Source: Nemertoderma westbladi
Lineage: Eukaryota > Xenacoelomorpha > Nemertodermatida > Nemertodermatidae
Direction: 5' to 3'
NCBI GenBank assembly: GCA_032718475.1
Contig: JAUCBJ010003491.1
Location: 1-52,500 of the forward strand
Length of the DNA: 52,500 bases
Shown: piece by piece, positions 1 through 10,569 of the stretch
Layout of the letters: each line of letters opens with the position of its first letter
Numbering within the stretch: the stretch's first letter is position 1
Notes under the pieces: model-generated
The model's input: the letters and a program-made list of their open reading frames with translations, nothing else
Database searches by the model: none
What the model was told of the DNA's origin: nothing
Made by a program: the position numbers and the translations under genes

Positions 1-430
1 CTCACTTCCCTCACTTCCCTCACTTCCCTCACTCACTCCCTCACTTCCCTCACTTCCCTCACTTCCCTCACTTCCCTCACTTCCCTCACTTCCCTCACTT
101 CCCTCACTTCCCTCACTCACTCCCTCACTCACTCCCTCACTTCCCTCACTTCCCTCACTGCCTCACTTCCCTCACTGCCTCACTTCCCTCACTTCCCTCA
201 CTGCCTCACTTCCCTCACTTCCCTCACTGCCTCACTTCCCTCACTTCCCTCACTTCCCTCACTTCCCTCACTTCCCTCACTTCCCTCACTTCCCTCACTC
301 ACTCCCTCACTTCCCTCATTTCCCTCACTTCCCTCACTTCCCTCACTTCCCTCACTTCCCTCACTCACTCCCTCACTCACTCCCTCACTTCCCTCACTCA
401 CTCCCTCACTTCCCTCACTTCCCTCACTTC
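1..430. repeat. 9-bp minisatellite (CTTCCCTCA)n, cut by window start
   Basis: Near-perfect tandem copies of CTTCCCTCA, with variants CTCACTCC and CTGCCTCA, fill the first 430 bases and continue beyond the window. Read on the minus strand the unit translates as Ser-Glu-Gly in one frame, which produces an open frame at 198-401 that has no other sign of coding. Confidence 0.95.
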
Positions 431-802
431 TGTATACTAGCTTTGACTCTCCCAGCTATAGTGATAGTATGCAACCTTGGGAGTTAATGTGCGGTCTTAC
501 GAGTAAATGTCAAGAGATTAGACTTCATGTTGCCTCCATTGATTCACTCTTCTTAACTTTATAAAATAACTCCACCCTTATTTAAAGTTTTAAAAATTAT
601 GACTTAGTCGACTAATTTTCCAAAATATATTATAAAAACATATAATTTCTTGAATAAATAGACCTAATAGTAATAAATATTGTTGGCAAATACATTTATA
701 ATACTAATATAATAATTAGGGATAAATAATCCTAATACTAATATAAATGTTATGGATAAATAGTCCTAATACTATTATGAAAGGAACTCAAACAAACAAA
801 TG
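431..802. other. AT-rich intergenic stretch
   Basis: No gene is seen. From about 660 to 780 there is a loose tandem repetition of words such as AATAATCCTAATACTAATAT and GGATAAATAGTCCTAATACT. The stretch lies downstream of the minus-strand gene that ends at 803, so it could include its 3' untranslated region. Confidence 0.6.
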
Positions 803-1771
803 TCAATAGCGTCGTCCTGCGCGAGCAAATACTGTACGAGAGTTTGATGTTATAGGTCTTCGAAAATAAGTAAAAGCTGGTTGATTTTCTTTAATTTCAT
901 CTTCCTCATTAACCAACTGTTTCTTAATTTCATTCAATTGTTCATTCATTTTCAGTAATTTACTTTTATTTCCCAGAACCTGTCTTAATATCTCTTCTCT
1001 ATTTTCCTCATTTTCTTCCATTTGTTTAATAAATTTCCGTATTTGATTTTTGTTTCCTAATATTTGTCTCAATATCTCTTCTTTATTTTCATCATTCTCT
1101 TCTAAATGTTTAATAATTTTCCGCAATTTATTCTTATTTCCAAGTAATTGTCTCAATATTTCCTTATTATTATCATTTTCATCATCTTCTTCACTTTCCT
1201 GACCTTCACTTTCTTCGTCCTCTTCATGACCTTCACTTTCTTCATCCTCTTTCTGACCTTCACTTTCGTCATCCTCTTCCCCGCCTTCACTTTCTTCATC
1301 GTCTTCCTGACCTTCGCTTTCTTCATTCTCTTCCTGACCTTCGCTATCTTCACCCTCTTCCTGACCTTCACTTTCTTCGTCATCTTCCTGACCTTCACTC
1401 ACTTCGTTCTCAACCTCACTCTCTTCAACTTCATCCTGACCCTCACTATTTTCATTCTCCATCTCATCGTCCTCTTCTTCTTCACTTTCCTCACTCAAAT
1501 TTTCATCATTTTCTAGGGGTAACTGTTTTTGTATCCTTTTCAAAATATTCATAACTTTATGAAATTTATTTTCTGTTGTCTGTTTTATCTTTAATATATC
1601 ACGCTCAACTCTCTTTTTCTTTTCATCTTCACTAAAAATATCTTCGGATTTTTTAAATTTCTTTGGTAATGGATCCATTAGTTTATCCTTTCTATGTCTT
1701 TCCATGTGACGAGATAGATTGTCTTGTCTCATTTCTTTATTACAAACCAAACATTTTTCATAACTAGGCAT
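803..1771 (-). CDS. C2H2 zinc-finger, acidic-repeat protein (unrecognised)
   Basis: A single 322-residue open frame starting MPSYEKCLVCNKEM. Residues 8-27 form a C-x2-C-x12-H-x4-H finger (CLVC ... LSRHMERH), so zinc-dependent nucleic-acid or protein binding is plausible. A lysine-rich stretch follows (about 28-70). Residues about 85-200 are a run of acidic repeats of the type SEGQEEDEE. The C-terminal third holds three imperfect copies of a helical module of about 28 residues, each containing EILRQ(L/I/V)LGNK and ending in EEN-type linkers, then a basic tail ending ARAGRRY. No intron is needed. I do not recognise the family: the acidic centre would give spurious matches, and only the finger and the EILRQ module are informative. 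It could be a lineage-specific nuclear protein or a gene carried by a mobile element, although no terminal repeats were found around it. Confidence 0.65.
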   Translation of the reverse strand: MPSYEKCLVCNKEMRQDNLSRHMERHRKDKLMDPLPKKFKKSEDIFSEDEKKKRVERDILKIKQTTENKFHKVMNILKRIQKQLPLENDENLSEESEEEEDDEMENENSEGQDEVEESEVENEVSEGQEDDEESEGQEEGEDSEGQEENEESEGQEDDEESEGGEEDDESEGQKEDEESEGHEEDEESEGQESEEDDENDNNKEILRQLLGNKNKLRKIIKHLEENDENKEEILRQILGNKNQIRKFIKQMEENEENREEILRQVLGNKSKLLKMNEQLNEIKKQLVNEEDEIKENQPAFTYFRRPITSNSRTVFARAGRRY

Positions 1772-2348
1772 TATATAGCAATGTCAATTGATATTATGAG
1801 TTTTCGATAAATGATTTTACATAATTTTAAATAAATAAAACTTTTATGAAAATAAATAAAACTTTTAAAAATAAAAATTAGAGAATGAATGGGAATGCGG
1901 TGACTGGGGGCTTTTATAGAGGGAGGTTAGAATGGAGTTGTGAAAGAAGAATAATCTATTGCAAGAGCAGATGTTTATTATAATTTCTTGGACGAATTGA
2001 TATAATAACGAAGCTGTGGGTATGAATAATTTAAGCTCTGTGGCATGCCCCATTCACGCAGGCCCCATTCACGCATTGATGTTTGGGTTAGTCATGCTAT
2101 AGTTAATAAGAGCCCAAACAGCCACAGATTATTGAGGGATGACTCGGGGCTAAACTGGGGCCACTTTTTTGTGAAAGGGTATATTTATGTTTTGGGCCTC
2201 GATTGTGTCTTTATATTTAATTCTACCTTTACCTACTGTATGGCAAAAATAATACAAATGTACTGTATATTGTATTGCACAGTGTCTATTGTATTGTATA
2301 TTTCGTTTGTTATAGTACAATTTATTCATCCCGCGTCCCTATCTGATT
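1772..2348. other. Intergenic region, nothing recognised
   Basis: AT-rich near 1790-1880 with two copies of AAATAAATAAAACTTTTA, which lies just upstream of the minus-strand finger gene and may include its promoter. An open frame at 2045-2350 has low-complexity, coding-unlike content and no recognisable domain. Confidence 0.5.
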
Positions 2349-2448
2349 GATTTGTATCAAATTAAATTGCCTTTGGCAACATTATTTGATACAAATCGAT
2401 TGATTAAACAATTAATTAATTGTTTAATCGACCAATTAATTAATTGGT
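2349..2448. repeat. Cluster of three adjacent palindromes
   Basis: Three inverted repeats lie end to end. The first has 14-bp perfect arms (2349-2362 and 2384-2397, GATTTGTATCAAAT) around a 21-nt loop. The second is a perfect 28-bp palindrome (2402-2429) centred on AATTAATTAATT. The third is a perfect 18-bp palindrome (2431-2448, ACCAATTAATTAATTGGT). They sit about 500 bp upstream of the CCDC186 start codon. Confidence 0.9.
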
Positions 2449-2938
2449 TAATTAATTAATGATCTACTTAACACCCAAGGTGTGAAGTGGGTCTAACTGT
2501 CGCCGAGGGTGGCATACTATTACTACTGGCAGGGCCTATTGCCTACGTCAGTACGCAGCTGGATAAAGTGTAGGCCTAAAGGCTACCGGTAGCAGTACTA
2601 CTGTACTACGTCTGTTCATCAGTACGTTGAAAGTTCATCTGCCGGTAGTCTTCGGCCTACTGTTGTTATGTCAATTACCGTATCAATATGGATTGAAGTC
2701 CAGTCCAGACTGCCAGAAGTCAATGCAGCAATGTAAATTCGAAGAGAAATTGATGCGAATTGAAAACAATAATTTTTGTCCCACCAATATCTGAATAGGC
2801 CTACCTGCCTACTGCAGTACTCAGGCAGTCAGGTACTGGAGGAATATAACCAAACTAACAGATTAAGTTAAACTTATAGAAACAGCTTACATCTGTAGGC
2901 CTACATAAACTGTCGTGAAAAACCTCCACAAGACAGAA
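2449..2938 (+). promoter_or_regulatory. Probable upstream/5' UTR region of CCDC186
   Basis: No other gene fits between the palindrome cluster and the CCDC186 start. The stretch is rich in short palindromic words (TAGGCCTA at about 2570, 2800 and 2896; TACCGGTA at about 2584) and in TACTGTA/TACAGTA words. No convincing TATA box was found. Assignment as promoter or leader is by position only. Confidence 0.35.
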
Positions 2939-5900
2939 ATGGAAGAACTCAAGGTGACAACAGAAACAGAATCTGAGTTACAAAACGACTCGACCGCTGT
3001 TATTGAGATGGACACCCCAATAGAATGTACCGCTTGTACCGATACCAATGACGGTAGTGGTGTCTACAGAACAGAAGCAGAACGCGAATTTCCATATCTT
3101 TCTGGTATGGAGGTCGTATTAAACACGACATCCTTATTAATAAAAAGCAACACATCGGGTGATCAAATATCAAGTCCTGTTGCTTCCAAGTTGAATCCAA
3201 TTGTTTCGATCACTTGCGAGAAACCTCACGAAGTTTTTGTAGAGGCCGGAACTGTGACACAATTGTCCTCCCAAATCGCTAACTCACATGGTACCGACAA
3301 TAAGACACATCCGACAGCTGTTGATACAACTGTTACAGACAATAAAATACATCCGACAGCTCTTGATACGACTGTTACAGACAATAAAATACATCCGACA
3401 GCTCTTGATACGACTGTTACAGACAATAAAATACACCTTATAGCTGTTGATACAACCATTACCGACAATAAAATACATCCGACAGCTGTTGATACAACTG
3501 TTACAGACAATAAAATACATCCGACAGCTGTTGATACAACTGTTACAGACAATAAAATACATCCGACAGCTCTTCTTGATACGACTGTTACAGACAATAA
3601 AATACATCCGACAGCTCTTGATACGACTGTTACAGACAATAAAATACATCCGACAGCTGTTGATACAACTATTACGAACAATAAAATACATCCGACAGCT
3701 CTTGATACGACTGTTACAGACAATAAAATACATCCGACAGCTCTTGATACGACTGTTACAGACAATAAAATATACCTGATAGCTGTTGATACAACTGTTA
3801 CAGACAATAAAATACACCCGACAGCTCTTGATACGACTGTTACAGACAATAAAATAAACCCGATAGCTGTTGATACAAGATCAGCAACGACGTCACATTA
3901 TCTTGTTTCTAATGCCGACCCTCCCCGGGTCATTGATCGACCATTGGAACCGGCTACCGGAATGCCGGAAGGTTCTGCCCAAGTGTTTTCCTGGGAAAAT
4001 GAAGTTCTACGAATCGAGGGACTGGTCGATGAGCTTTCGCTATCTATGGAGAGCGACAAAGGTACCGGTACCGGTAATATTGTAAACGTCGTGGGGCAGA
4101 TGAAAAAAATATTGTCTTCATTTGTAGGGAATTGTAGGAATTCCGGGTTAGTTGAATCGGCGAAGGACAAAGAAATAGTGGAACTAAAGGACAAACTGGT
4201 TTCCCGAGATGAGGAAATCAATAGAACTGTGGCGAATTTTCGGAAGGAGTTAATAGAGCAGTCAGATCGCGCAAACCGCTCCATAAATATTCACAAAAAG
4301 GAGAAGGACGAAGCGTTTATGAAGTACGTTAGTAGAGAGAAACTGTTGTTGGATTACAGTAGGGAGCGGGAAAGGTTGGAGAGAAAGGTTAGCGAGAAAG
4401 TGGAGGAGTTTCAGAAAGCTAACAAACAGTTGGAACAAACCAAAGTCGAGAAAGCCAAGTATCGTTCCTGGTTGGAGAGTAAAGACGCGAACATAGATAG
4501 TCTCAATTACCAGCAACATAAACTGAAGGAGGAGCTGAGTGGTGTGTGTACCAGGTTGAGACAAAGTCAAGGGAAACTCGCTAAAGAGACAGAGGACCAT
4601 GTCGCTACAAAGGAGAAGCTATTATCGTCGCAAGAGAAGGTCGCTGAACTAATAGAGGAGGGGGACCGTATGCGACGGGAATGCGGTGCCATACTGGCGA
4701 TGGATAAGGAGCCGCGAGTGGCGGTGAGCGCAGGTCGCGAGACCGAAGCCATACGGACGAGGTACGGTGCCATGCTCGAGCTGATGAGCTCCAATAATGT
4801 TAAACTAATATGTCTGGAACAAGAGGTTGAAGGGTTACGCAACGAGCTGCTCCATTCCAAGGAGGTTATTAAGGGGTTGCAGACGAATAACTCTGAGCTG
4901 AACGATGAGCTGCTATCCGGGTCCGATCTGCGATCCCGGTTCGCTTCCGAGTGCAGCTCATCCTCCCTGAAGGACCAGAGAATCGCCTCCATGGAGGCCG
5001 AGTTGTCGGAGGCGAGCAAATCGGAGGAGTTGGCTCGGGCGAGGGAGTCCGAGTTGGCCGGATACACTGCGAAACTAGCGGAGGCCAAGGCCAAACTACA
5101 GGCCGATTACGATTCCTTGATACACCGACAGGGGGCGCTGGAGACCAGGGCAAGCAAAGTGCAGACTGAGAGGGACTGTCTGGAGGGGAAGCAGACGGTC
5201 CTGCTGGAGGATCTGGACAAACGGCAATGCCTGACCGACACCCTACAGTGGGAACTCGAGGTGGTAAAGAAAGCGGTAAACGAACTCACGAGTAACCTGG
5301 AAGACAGAAAGAACGAACTCGTCGTCGCTAAAAGGAAGTACCAAGGGCAGTGCAAGGATCTCTCTCGGGAGCTCGCGCTGGTGAAGAAGAAGTTGGATAA
5401 TTTGGAAGCCGGAAGTAAATCTAGTAGCCAACTAGTTATGAGCAGTCGGACGAGTTCAATGAACTCTGTTGATTTGCAGACGGATCGAGGGGGTTCTGGA
5501 ACTGAGGACACACCCGAGGGGTGGGTGCTGACCCCAGAGACCAAGTCAGACCCCTATCCGACCGTCGATAAAACCCAACTCGTCGAGAAAGTCGTCAAAC
5601 TCCAACGGCAGTTGGCGCGTAAGACCGAGAAGGTGGAGAATCTCGAGGACGCCTTGGTGCGCATCGAGGCCGAGGCTAAGAACAAAGGCAAGATAATAGA
5701 GAGTTACGTGCTGCGCGAAGCGTCGGGTTCGTTGATCAGTAGGTCCCGCTCCCACGGTCTGAATCAGCGAACTAATTCCTCGACGGATCAGCAGACCAGT
5801 TTGAGTTTGGCGATGGAAGTGAACCGCAAACTCCAGGCCGTTCTAGAGGACACTCTAATTAAAAACATCACTCTTAAAGATAATATCGAGACTTTGGGGG

Positions 5901-5947
5901 AAGAGATATCGAGGATTTCATCATTAAAGATCGCCGCACCGAAGTAG
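2939..5947 (+). CDS. CCDC186: Golgin-like coiled-coil protein, CCDC186 orthologue
   Basis: A 1002-residue protein from one exon. The frame extends 24 nt further upstream, but only through GTG; ATG 2939 has a purine at -3 and G at +4. Residues about 119-314 are a 14-residue tandem repeat. About 375-820 is nearly continuous coiled coil. The C-terminus carries the conserved blocks that identify the family: VDKTQLVEKVVKLQRQLARK, then KIIESYVLRE, then EVNRKLQAVLEDTL followed by KNITLK; vertebrate CCDC186 (C10orf118) has closely similar blocks in the same order, including the Ser-rich segment before them (about 830-850). In worms and mammals this family acts at the trans-Golgi/early dense-core vesicle with Rab2 and EARP/EIPR1 in cargo sorting. 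Oddities: vertebrate genes are split into many exons but this one is uninterrupted, and the N-terminal repeat is not part of the family core. Confidence 0.85.
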   Translation: MEELKVTTETESELQNDSTAVIEMDTPIECTACTDTNDGSGVYRTEAEREFPYLSGMEVVLNTTSLLIKSNTSGDQISSPVASKLNPIVSITCEKPHEVFVEAGTVTQLSSQIANSHGTDNKTHPTAVDTTVTDNKIHPTALDTTVTDNKIHPTALDTTVTDNKIHLIAVDTTITDNKIHPTAVDTTVTDNKIHPTAVDTTVTDNKIHPTALLDTTVTDNKIHPTALDTTVTDNKIHPTAVDTTITNNKIHPTALDTTVTDNKIHPTALDTTVTDNKIYLIAVDTTVTDNKIHPTALDTTVTDNKINPIAVDTRSATTSHYLVSNADPPRVIDRPLEPATGMPEGSAQVFSWENEVLRIEGLVDELSLSMESDKGTGTGNIVNVVGQMKKILSSFVGNCRNSGLVESAKDKEIVELKDKLVSRDEEINRTVANFRKELIEQSDRANRSINIHKKEKDEAFMKYVSREKLLLDYSRERERLERKVSEKVEEFQKANKQLEQTKVEKAKYRSWLESKDANIDSLNYQQHKLKEELSGVCTRLRQSQGKLAKETEDHVATKEKLLSSQEKVAELIEEGDRMRRECGAILAMDKEPRVAVSAGRETEAIRTRYGAMLELMSSNNVKLICLEQEVEGLRNELLHSKEVIKGLQTNNSELNDELLSGSDLRSRFASECSSSSLKDQRIASMEAELSEASKSEELARARESELAGYTAKLAEAKAKLQADYDSLIHRQGALETRASKVQTERDCLEGKQTVLLEDLDKRQCLTDTLQWELEVVKKAVNELTSNLEDRKNELVVAKRKYQGQCKDLSRELALVKKKLDNLEAGSKSSSQLVMSSRTSSMNSVDLQTDRGGSGTEDTPEGWVLTPETKSDPYPTVDKTQLVEKVVKLQRQLARKTEKVENLEDALVRIEAEAKNKGKIIESYVLREASGSLISRSRSHGLNQRTNSSTDQQTSLSLAMEVNRKLQAVLEDTLIKNITLKDNIETLGEEISRISSLKIAAPK
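3293..3881 (+). repeat. Coding 42-bp minisatellite in CCDC186 (14 x 14 residues)
   Basis: Fourteen tandem units of 42 bp encode TDNKIHPTA(V/L)DTTV with few substitutions (LIA for PTA in units 4 and 12; one extra Leu codon in unit 7, about 3570). All length changes keep the frame, so the repeat is selected or at least tolerated as protein. It lies in the N-terminal non-coiled part. Confidence 0.95.
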
Positions 5948-6657
5948 CTGCGAGTTGGTATAATTAATATCTAAAATATATTGTTTGTTATTTGGTTTCG
6001 TAAATTAATACTTTCAATACGTCATCTCATGTTGCGGTCTATAAACCGATTGCGCTGAGCGCGTAAACACATTGCAATGCGCGAGTCAATGGGAGGGGGG
6101 GGGGGGGGGGGGGGGGGTTATTTGGTATTTATTTATTTACTATAAATAATAACATATATTGTTTTTCTCTTCCATCAGCTTTACAAGTTCGAACTAAACT
6201 GCAGTAAAACTTATCTACGTGTTATTAATAAATGTATTAACCTAAATTGTAATTCCCTGTAATGTGTTTATGTCGGGACTCCATATCATACTATTTGTTG
6301 TGTTGTGATTCTATTAATTATTTACATGTGCCGCGGGGACACTGAATGTCTAGTACTTTGCACCAAATGTGTGTGTAAGTTTGTTCCAAAGGTATTAGAT
6401 TGCTAAACAATTGAGAACAAAAAAGCTGCATGAAACTTTTCTTGTTACTAAAAATGTTTAAATTCTCGATCTAATTTTCCTAATTTCATTTGCCTTTTTA
6501 TTAGTTTAAAACTAGAAGGTTTTCACCTAATATTAATAAAGTTATTTCCTTTAATTTATTATAATATAGTTTCACCGCTGGTCATCTACAACATTATCGA
6601 ATTGAAATGTAATGAATTACAACAGTTTGGTTTGCTAAGTTTATATGATTATTATTC
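5948..6657 (+). other. CCDC186 3' UTR / downstream region with G run
   Basis: Holds AATAAA signals at about 6225 and 6535 that could end the CCDC186 transcript, and a run of 23 G at 6095-6117. No further gene is seen. A short coding-strand G run like this can block polymerases and form quadruplexes. Confidence 0.6.
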
Positions 6658-9600
6658 TTAGTTGATTCCCTAACGTAGGACACCGTGTATTACAGTTAGT
6701 TGATTATCTAACGTAGGACGCCGTGTATTACAGTTAGTTGATTATCTAACGTAGGACACCGTGTATTACAGTTAGTTGATTACCTAACGTAGGACACCGT
6801 GTATTACAGTTAGTTGATTACCTAACGTAGGACACCGTGTATTACAGTTAGTTGATTACCTAACGTAGGACACCGTGTATTACAGTTAGTTGATTACCTA
6901 ACGTAGGACACCGTGTATTACAGTTAGTTGATTATCTAACGTAGGACACCGTGTATTACAGTTAGTTGATTACCTAACGTAGGACACCGTGTATTACAGT
7001 TAGTTGATTACCTAACGTAGGACACCGTGTATTACAGTTAGTTGATTACCTAACGTAGGACACCGTGTATTACAGTTAGTTGATTACCTAACGTAGGACA
7101 CCGTGTATTACAGTTAGTTGATTATCTAACGTAGGACACCGTGTATTACAGTTAGTTGATTACCTAACGTAGGACACCGTGTATTACAGTTAGTTGATTA
7201 CCTAACGTAGGACACCGTGTATTACAGTTAGTTGATTACCTAACGTAGGACACCGTGTATTACAGTTAGTTGATTACCTAACGTAGGACACCGTGTATTA
7301 CAGTTAGTTGATTACCTAACGTAGGACACCGTGTATTACAGTTAGTTGATTACCTAACGTAGGACACCGTGTATTACAGTTAGTTGATTACCTAACGTAG
7401 GACACCGTGTATTACAGTTAGTTGATTACCTAACGTAGGACACCGTGTATTACAGTTAGTTGATTATCTAACGTAGGACACCGTGTATTACAGTTAGTTG
7501 ATTATCTAACGTAGGACACCGTGTATTACAGTTAGTTGATTACCTAACGTAGGACACCGTGTATTACAGTTAGTTGATTACCTAACGTAGGACACCGTGT
7601 ATTACAGTTAGTTGATTACCTAACGTAGGACACCGTGTATTACAGTTAGTTGATTACCTAACGTAGGACACCGTGTATTACAGTTAGTTGATTACCTAAC
7701 GTAGGACACCGTGTATTACAGTTAGTTGATTATCTAACGTAGGACACCGTGTATTACAGTTAGTTGATTACCTAACGTAGGACACCGTGTATTACAGTTA
7801 GTTGATTATCTAACGTAGGACACCGTGTATTACAGTTAGTTGATTACCTAACGTAGGACACCGTGTATTACAGTTAGTTGATTACCTAACGTAGGACACC
7901 GTGTATTACAGTTAGTTGATTACCTAACGTAGGACACCGTGTATTACAGTTAGTTGATTACCTAACGTAGGACACCGTGTATTACAGTTAGTTGATTACC
8001 TAACGTAGGACACCGTGTATTACAGTTAGTTGATTACCTAACGTAGGACACCGTGTATTACAGTTAGTTGATTACCTAACGTAGGACACCGTGTATTACA
8101 GTTAGTTGATTACCTAACGTAGGACACCGTGTATTACAGTTAGTTGATTACCTAACGTAGGACACCGTGTATTACAGTTAGTTGATTACCTAACGTAGGA
8201 CACCGTGTATTACAGTTAGTTGATTACCTAACGTAGGACACCGTGTATTACAGTTAGTTGATTACCTAACGTAGGACACCGTGTATTACAGTTAGTTGAT
8301 TACCTAACGTAGGACACCGTGTATTACAGTTAGTTGATTACCTAACGTAGGACACCGTGTATTACAGTTAGTTGATTACCTAACGTAGGACACCGTGTAT
8401 TACAGTTAGTTGATTACCTAACGTAGGACACCGTGTATTACAGTTAGTTGATTACCTAACGTAGGACACCGTGTATTACAGTTAGTTGATTACCTAACGT
8501 AGGACACCGTGTATTACAGTTAGTTGATTACCTAACGTAGGACACCGTGTATTACAGTTAGTTGATTACCTAACGTAGGACACCGTGTATTACAGTTAGT
8601 TGATTACCTAACGTAGGACACCGTGTATTACAGTTAGTTGATTACCTAACGTAGGACACCGTGTATTACAGTTAGTTGATTACCTAACGTAGGACACCGT
8701 GTATTACAGTTAGTTGATTACCTAACGTAGGACACCGTGTATTACAGTTAGTTGATTACCTAACGTAGGACACCGTGTATTACAGTTAGTTGATTACCTA
8801 ACGTAGGACACCGTGTATTACAGTTAGTTGATTACCTAACGTAGGACACCGTGTATTACAGTTAGTTGATTACCTAACGTAGGACACCGTGTATTACAGT
8901 TAGTTGATTACCTAACGTAGGACACCGTGTATTACAGTTAGTTGATTACCTAACGTAGGACACCGTGTATTACAGTTAGTTGATTACCTAACGTAGGACA
9001 CCGTGTATTACAGTTAGTTGATTACCTAACGTAGGACACCGTGTATTACAGTTAGTTGATTACCTAACGTAGGACACCGTGTATTACAGTTAGTTGATTA
9101 CCTAACGTAGGACACCGTGTATTACAGTTAGTTGATTACCTAACGTAGGACACCGTGTATTACAGTTAGTTGATTACCTAACGTAGGACACCGTGTATTA
9201 CAGTTAGTTGATTACCTAACGTAGGACACCGTGTATTACAGTTAGTTGATTACCTAACGTAGGACACCGTGTATTACAGTTAGTTGATTACCTAACGTAG
9301 GACACCGTGTATTACAGTTAGTTGATTACCTAACGTAGGACACCGTGTATTACAGTTAGTTGATTACCTAACGTAGGACACCGTGTATTACAGTTAGTTG
9401 ATTACCTAACGTAGGACACCGTGTATTACAGTTAGTTGATTACCTAACGTAGGACACCGTGTATTACAGTTAGTTGATTACCTAACGTAGGACACCGTGT
9501 ATTACAGTTAGTTGATTACCTAACGTAGGACACCGTGTATTACAGTTAGTTGATTACCTAACGTAGGACACCGTGTATTACAGTTAGTTGATTACCTAAC

Positions 9601-10000
9601 GTAGGACACCGTGTATTACAGTTAGTTGATTACCTAACGTAGGACACCGTGTATTACAGTTAGTTGATTACCTAACGTAGGACACCGTGTATTACAGTTA
9701 GTTGATTACCTAACGTAGGACACCGTGTATTACAGTTAGTTGATTACCTAACGTAGGACACCGTGTATTACAGTTAGTTGATTACCTAACGTAGGACACC
9801 GTGTATTACAGTTAGTTGATTACCTAACGTAGGACACCGTGTATTACAGTTAGTTGATTACCTAACGTAGGACACCGTGTATTACAGTTAGTTGATTACC
9901 TAACGTAGGACACCGTGTATTACAGTTAGTTGATTACCTAACGTAGGACACCGTGTATTACAGTTAGTTGATTACCTAACGTAGGACACCGTGTATTACA
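6658..10000. repeat. 38-bp minisatellite, 88 units
   Basis: The unit begins TTAGTTGATTACCTAACG and ends CCGTGTATTACAG. Unit starts run from 6658 to 9964 in exact 38-bp steps (87 intervals), so the array has no net insertion or deletion. Units 2, 3, 8, 13, 22, 23, 29 and 31 carry ATCT for ACCT; unit 2 also has GACGCC; units 32-88 look identical. No open frame of interest. Confidence 0.97.
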
Positions 10001-10569
10001 ATAACACCTACGATGCAGTTGGTTTAGTCACAATACGAAGTTATGCAATAAAATATTTAGCTTAAAATTCTCCGTTAAAAATTTACTTCTTAATTTTCAT
10101 GGATATTATATTATATATATTTAATTTTAGATTTCAATTAGGAATTCTCAGCAGTATAAATGTTTCAAATGTTTATGCAGTTTCTAAACGTATTCCCCGC
10201 CTACTTTATCATAATTCCATAAGATATGTTCCCAAGTTACTTTATGATAAATTTTGGTGTTGTGGTCATAATGTTTATTTTAAATTTATATTTCATTGTA
10301 TATTTTTTTGTATTGTTTATCCTAAATATCATTTGGTGCAGTGCTATAATTAATTATACCCATTTAGTTGTATTGTTTGGGTTCGAGTGAATAATACTGT
10401 ATTATAGAAAAAAAATAATTTTAATTTATATTATATAATTTAAACTGTGCTGTAATCTAATTTTTGTTTAATTTGGCCATATGGGGGGGGGGGGGGTGAT
10501 GTACCCCCTCCTATGGTGGAATTTTCACATTCTTGATTTTTTATTTCATCTAAAACAGAATTTAATGGG
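10001..10569. other. AT-rich spacer with 14-G run
   Basis: Lies between two large arrays. It is AT-rich, with a run of 14 G at 10483-10496. An open frame at 10099-10353 has composition typical of AT-rich noncoding DNA and no domain, so no gene is called. Confidence 0.6.

Noticed and set aside
198-401. Open frame of Ser-Glu-Gly repeats on the minus strand
   Set aside because: It is a direct translation of the 9-bp minisatellite with no unique sequence or start context.
2045-2350. 101-residue plus-strand frame
   Set aside because: Its composition follows AT-rich DNA; no domain, no splice or polyadenylation support.
3226-3849. Minus-strand frames of up to 207 residues over the CCDC186 repeat
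   Set aside because: They are antisense shadows of the in-frame 42-bp repeat; the plus strand has the recognisable protein.
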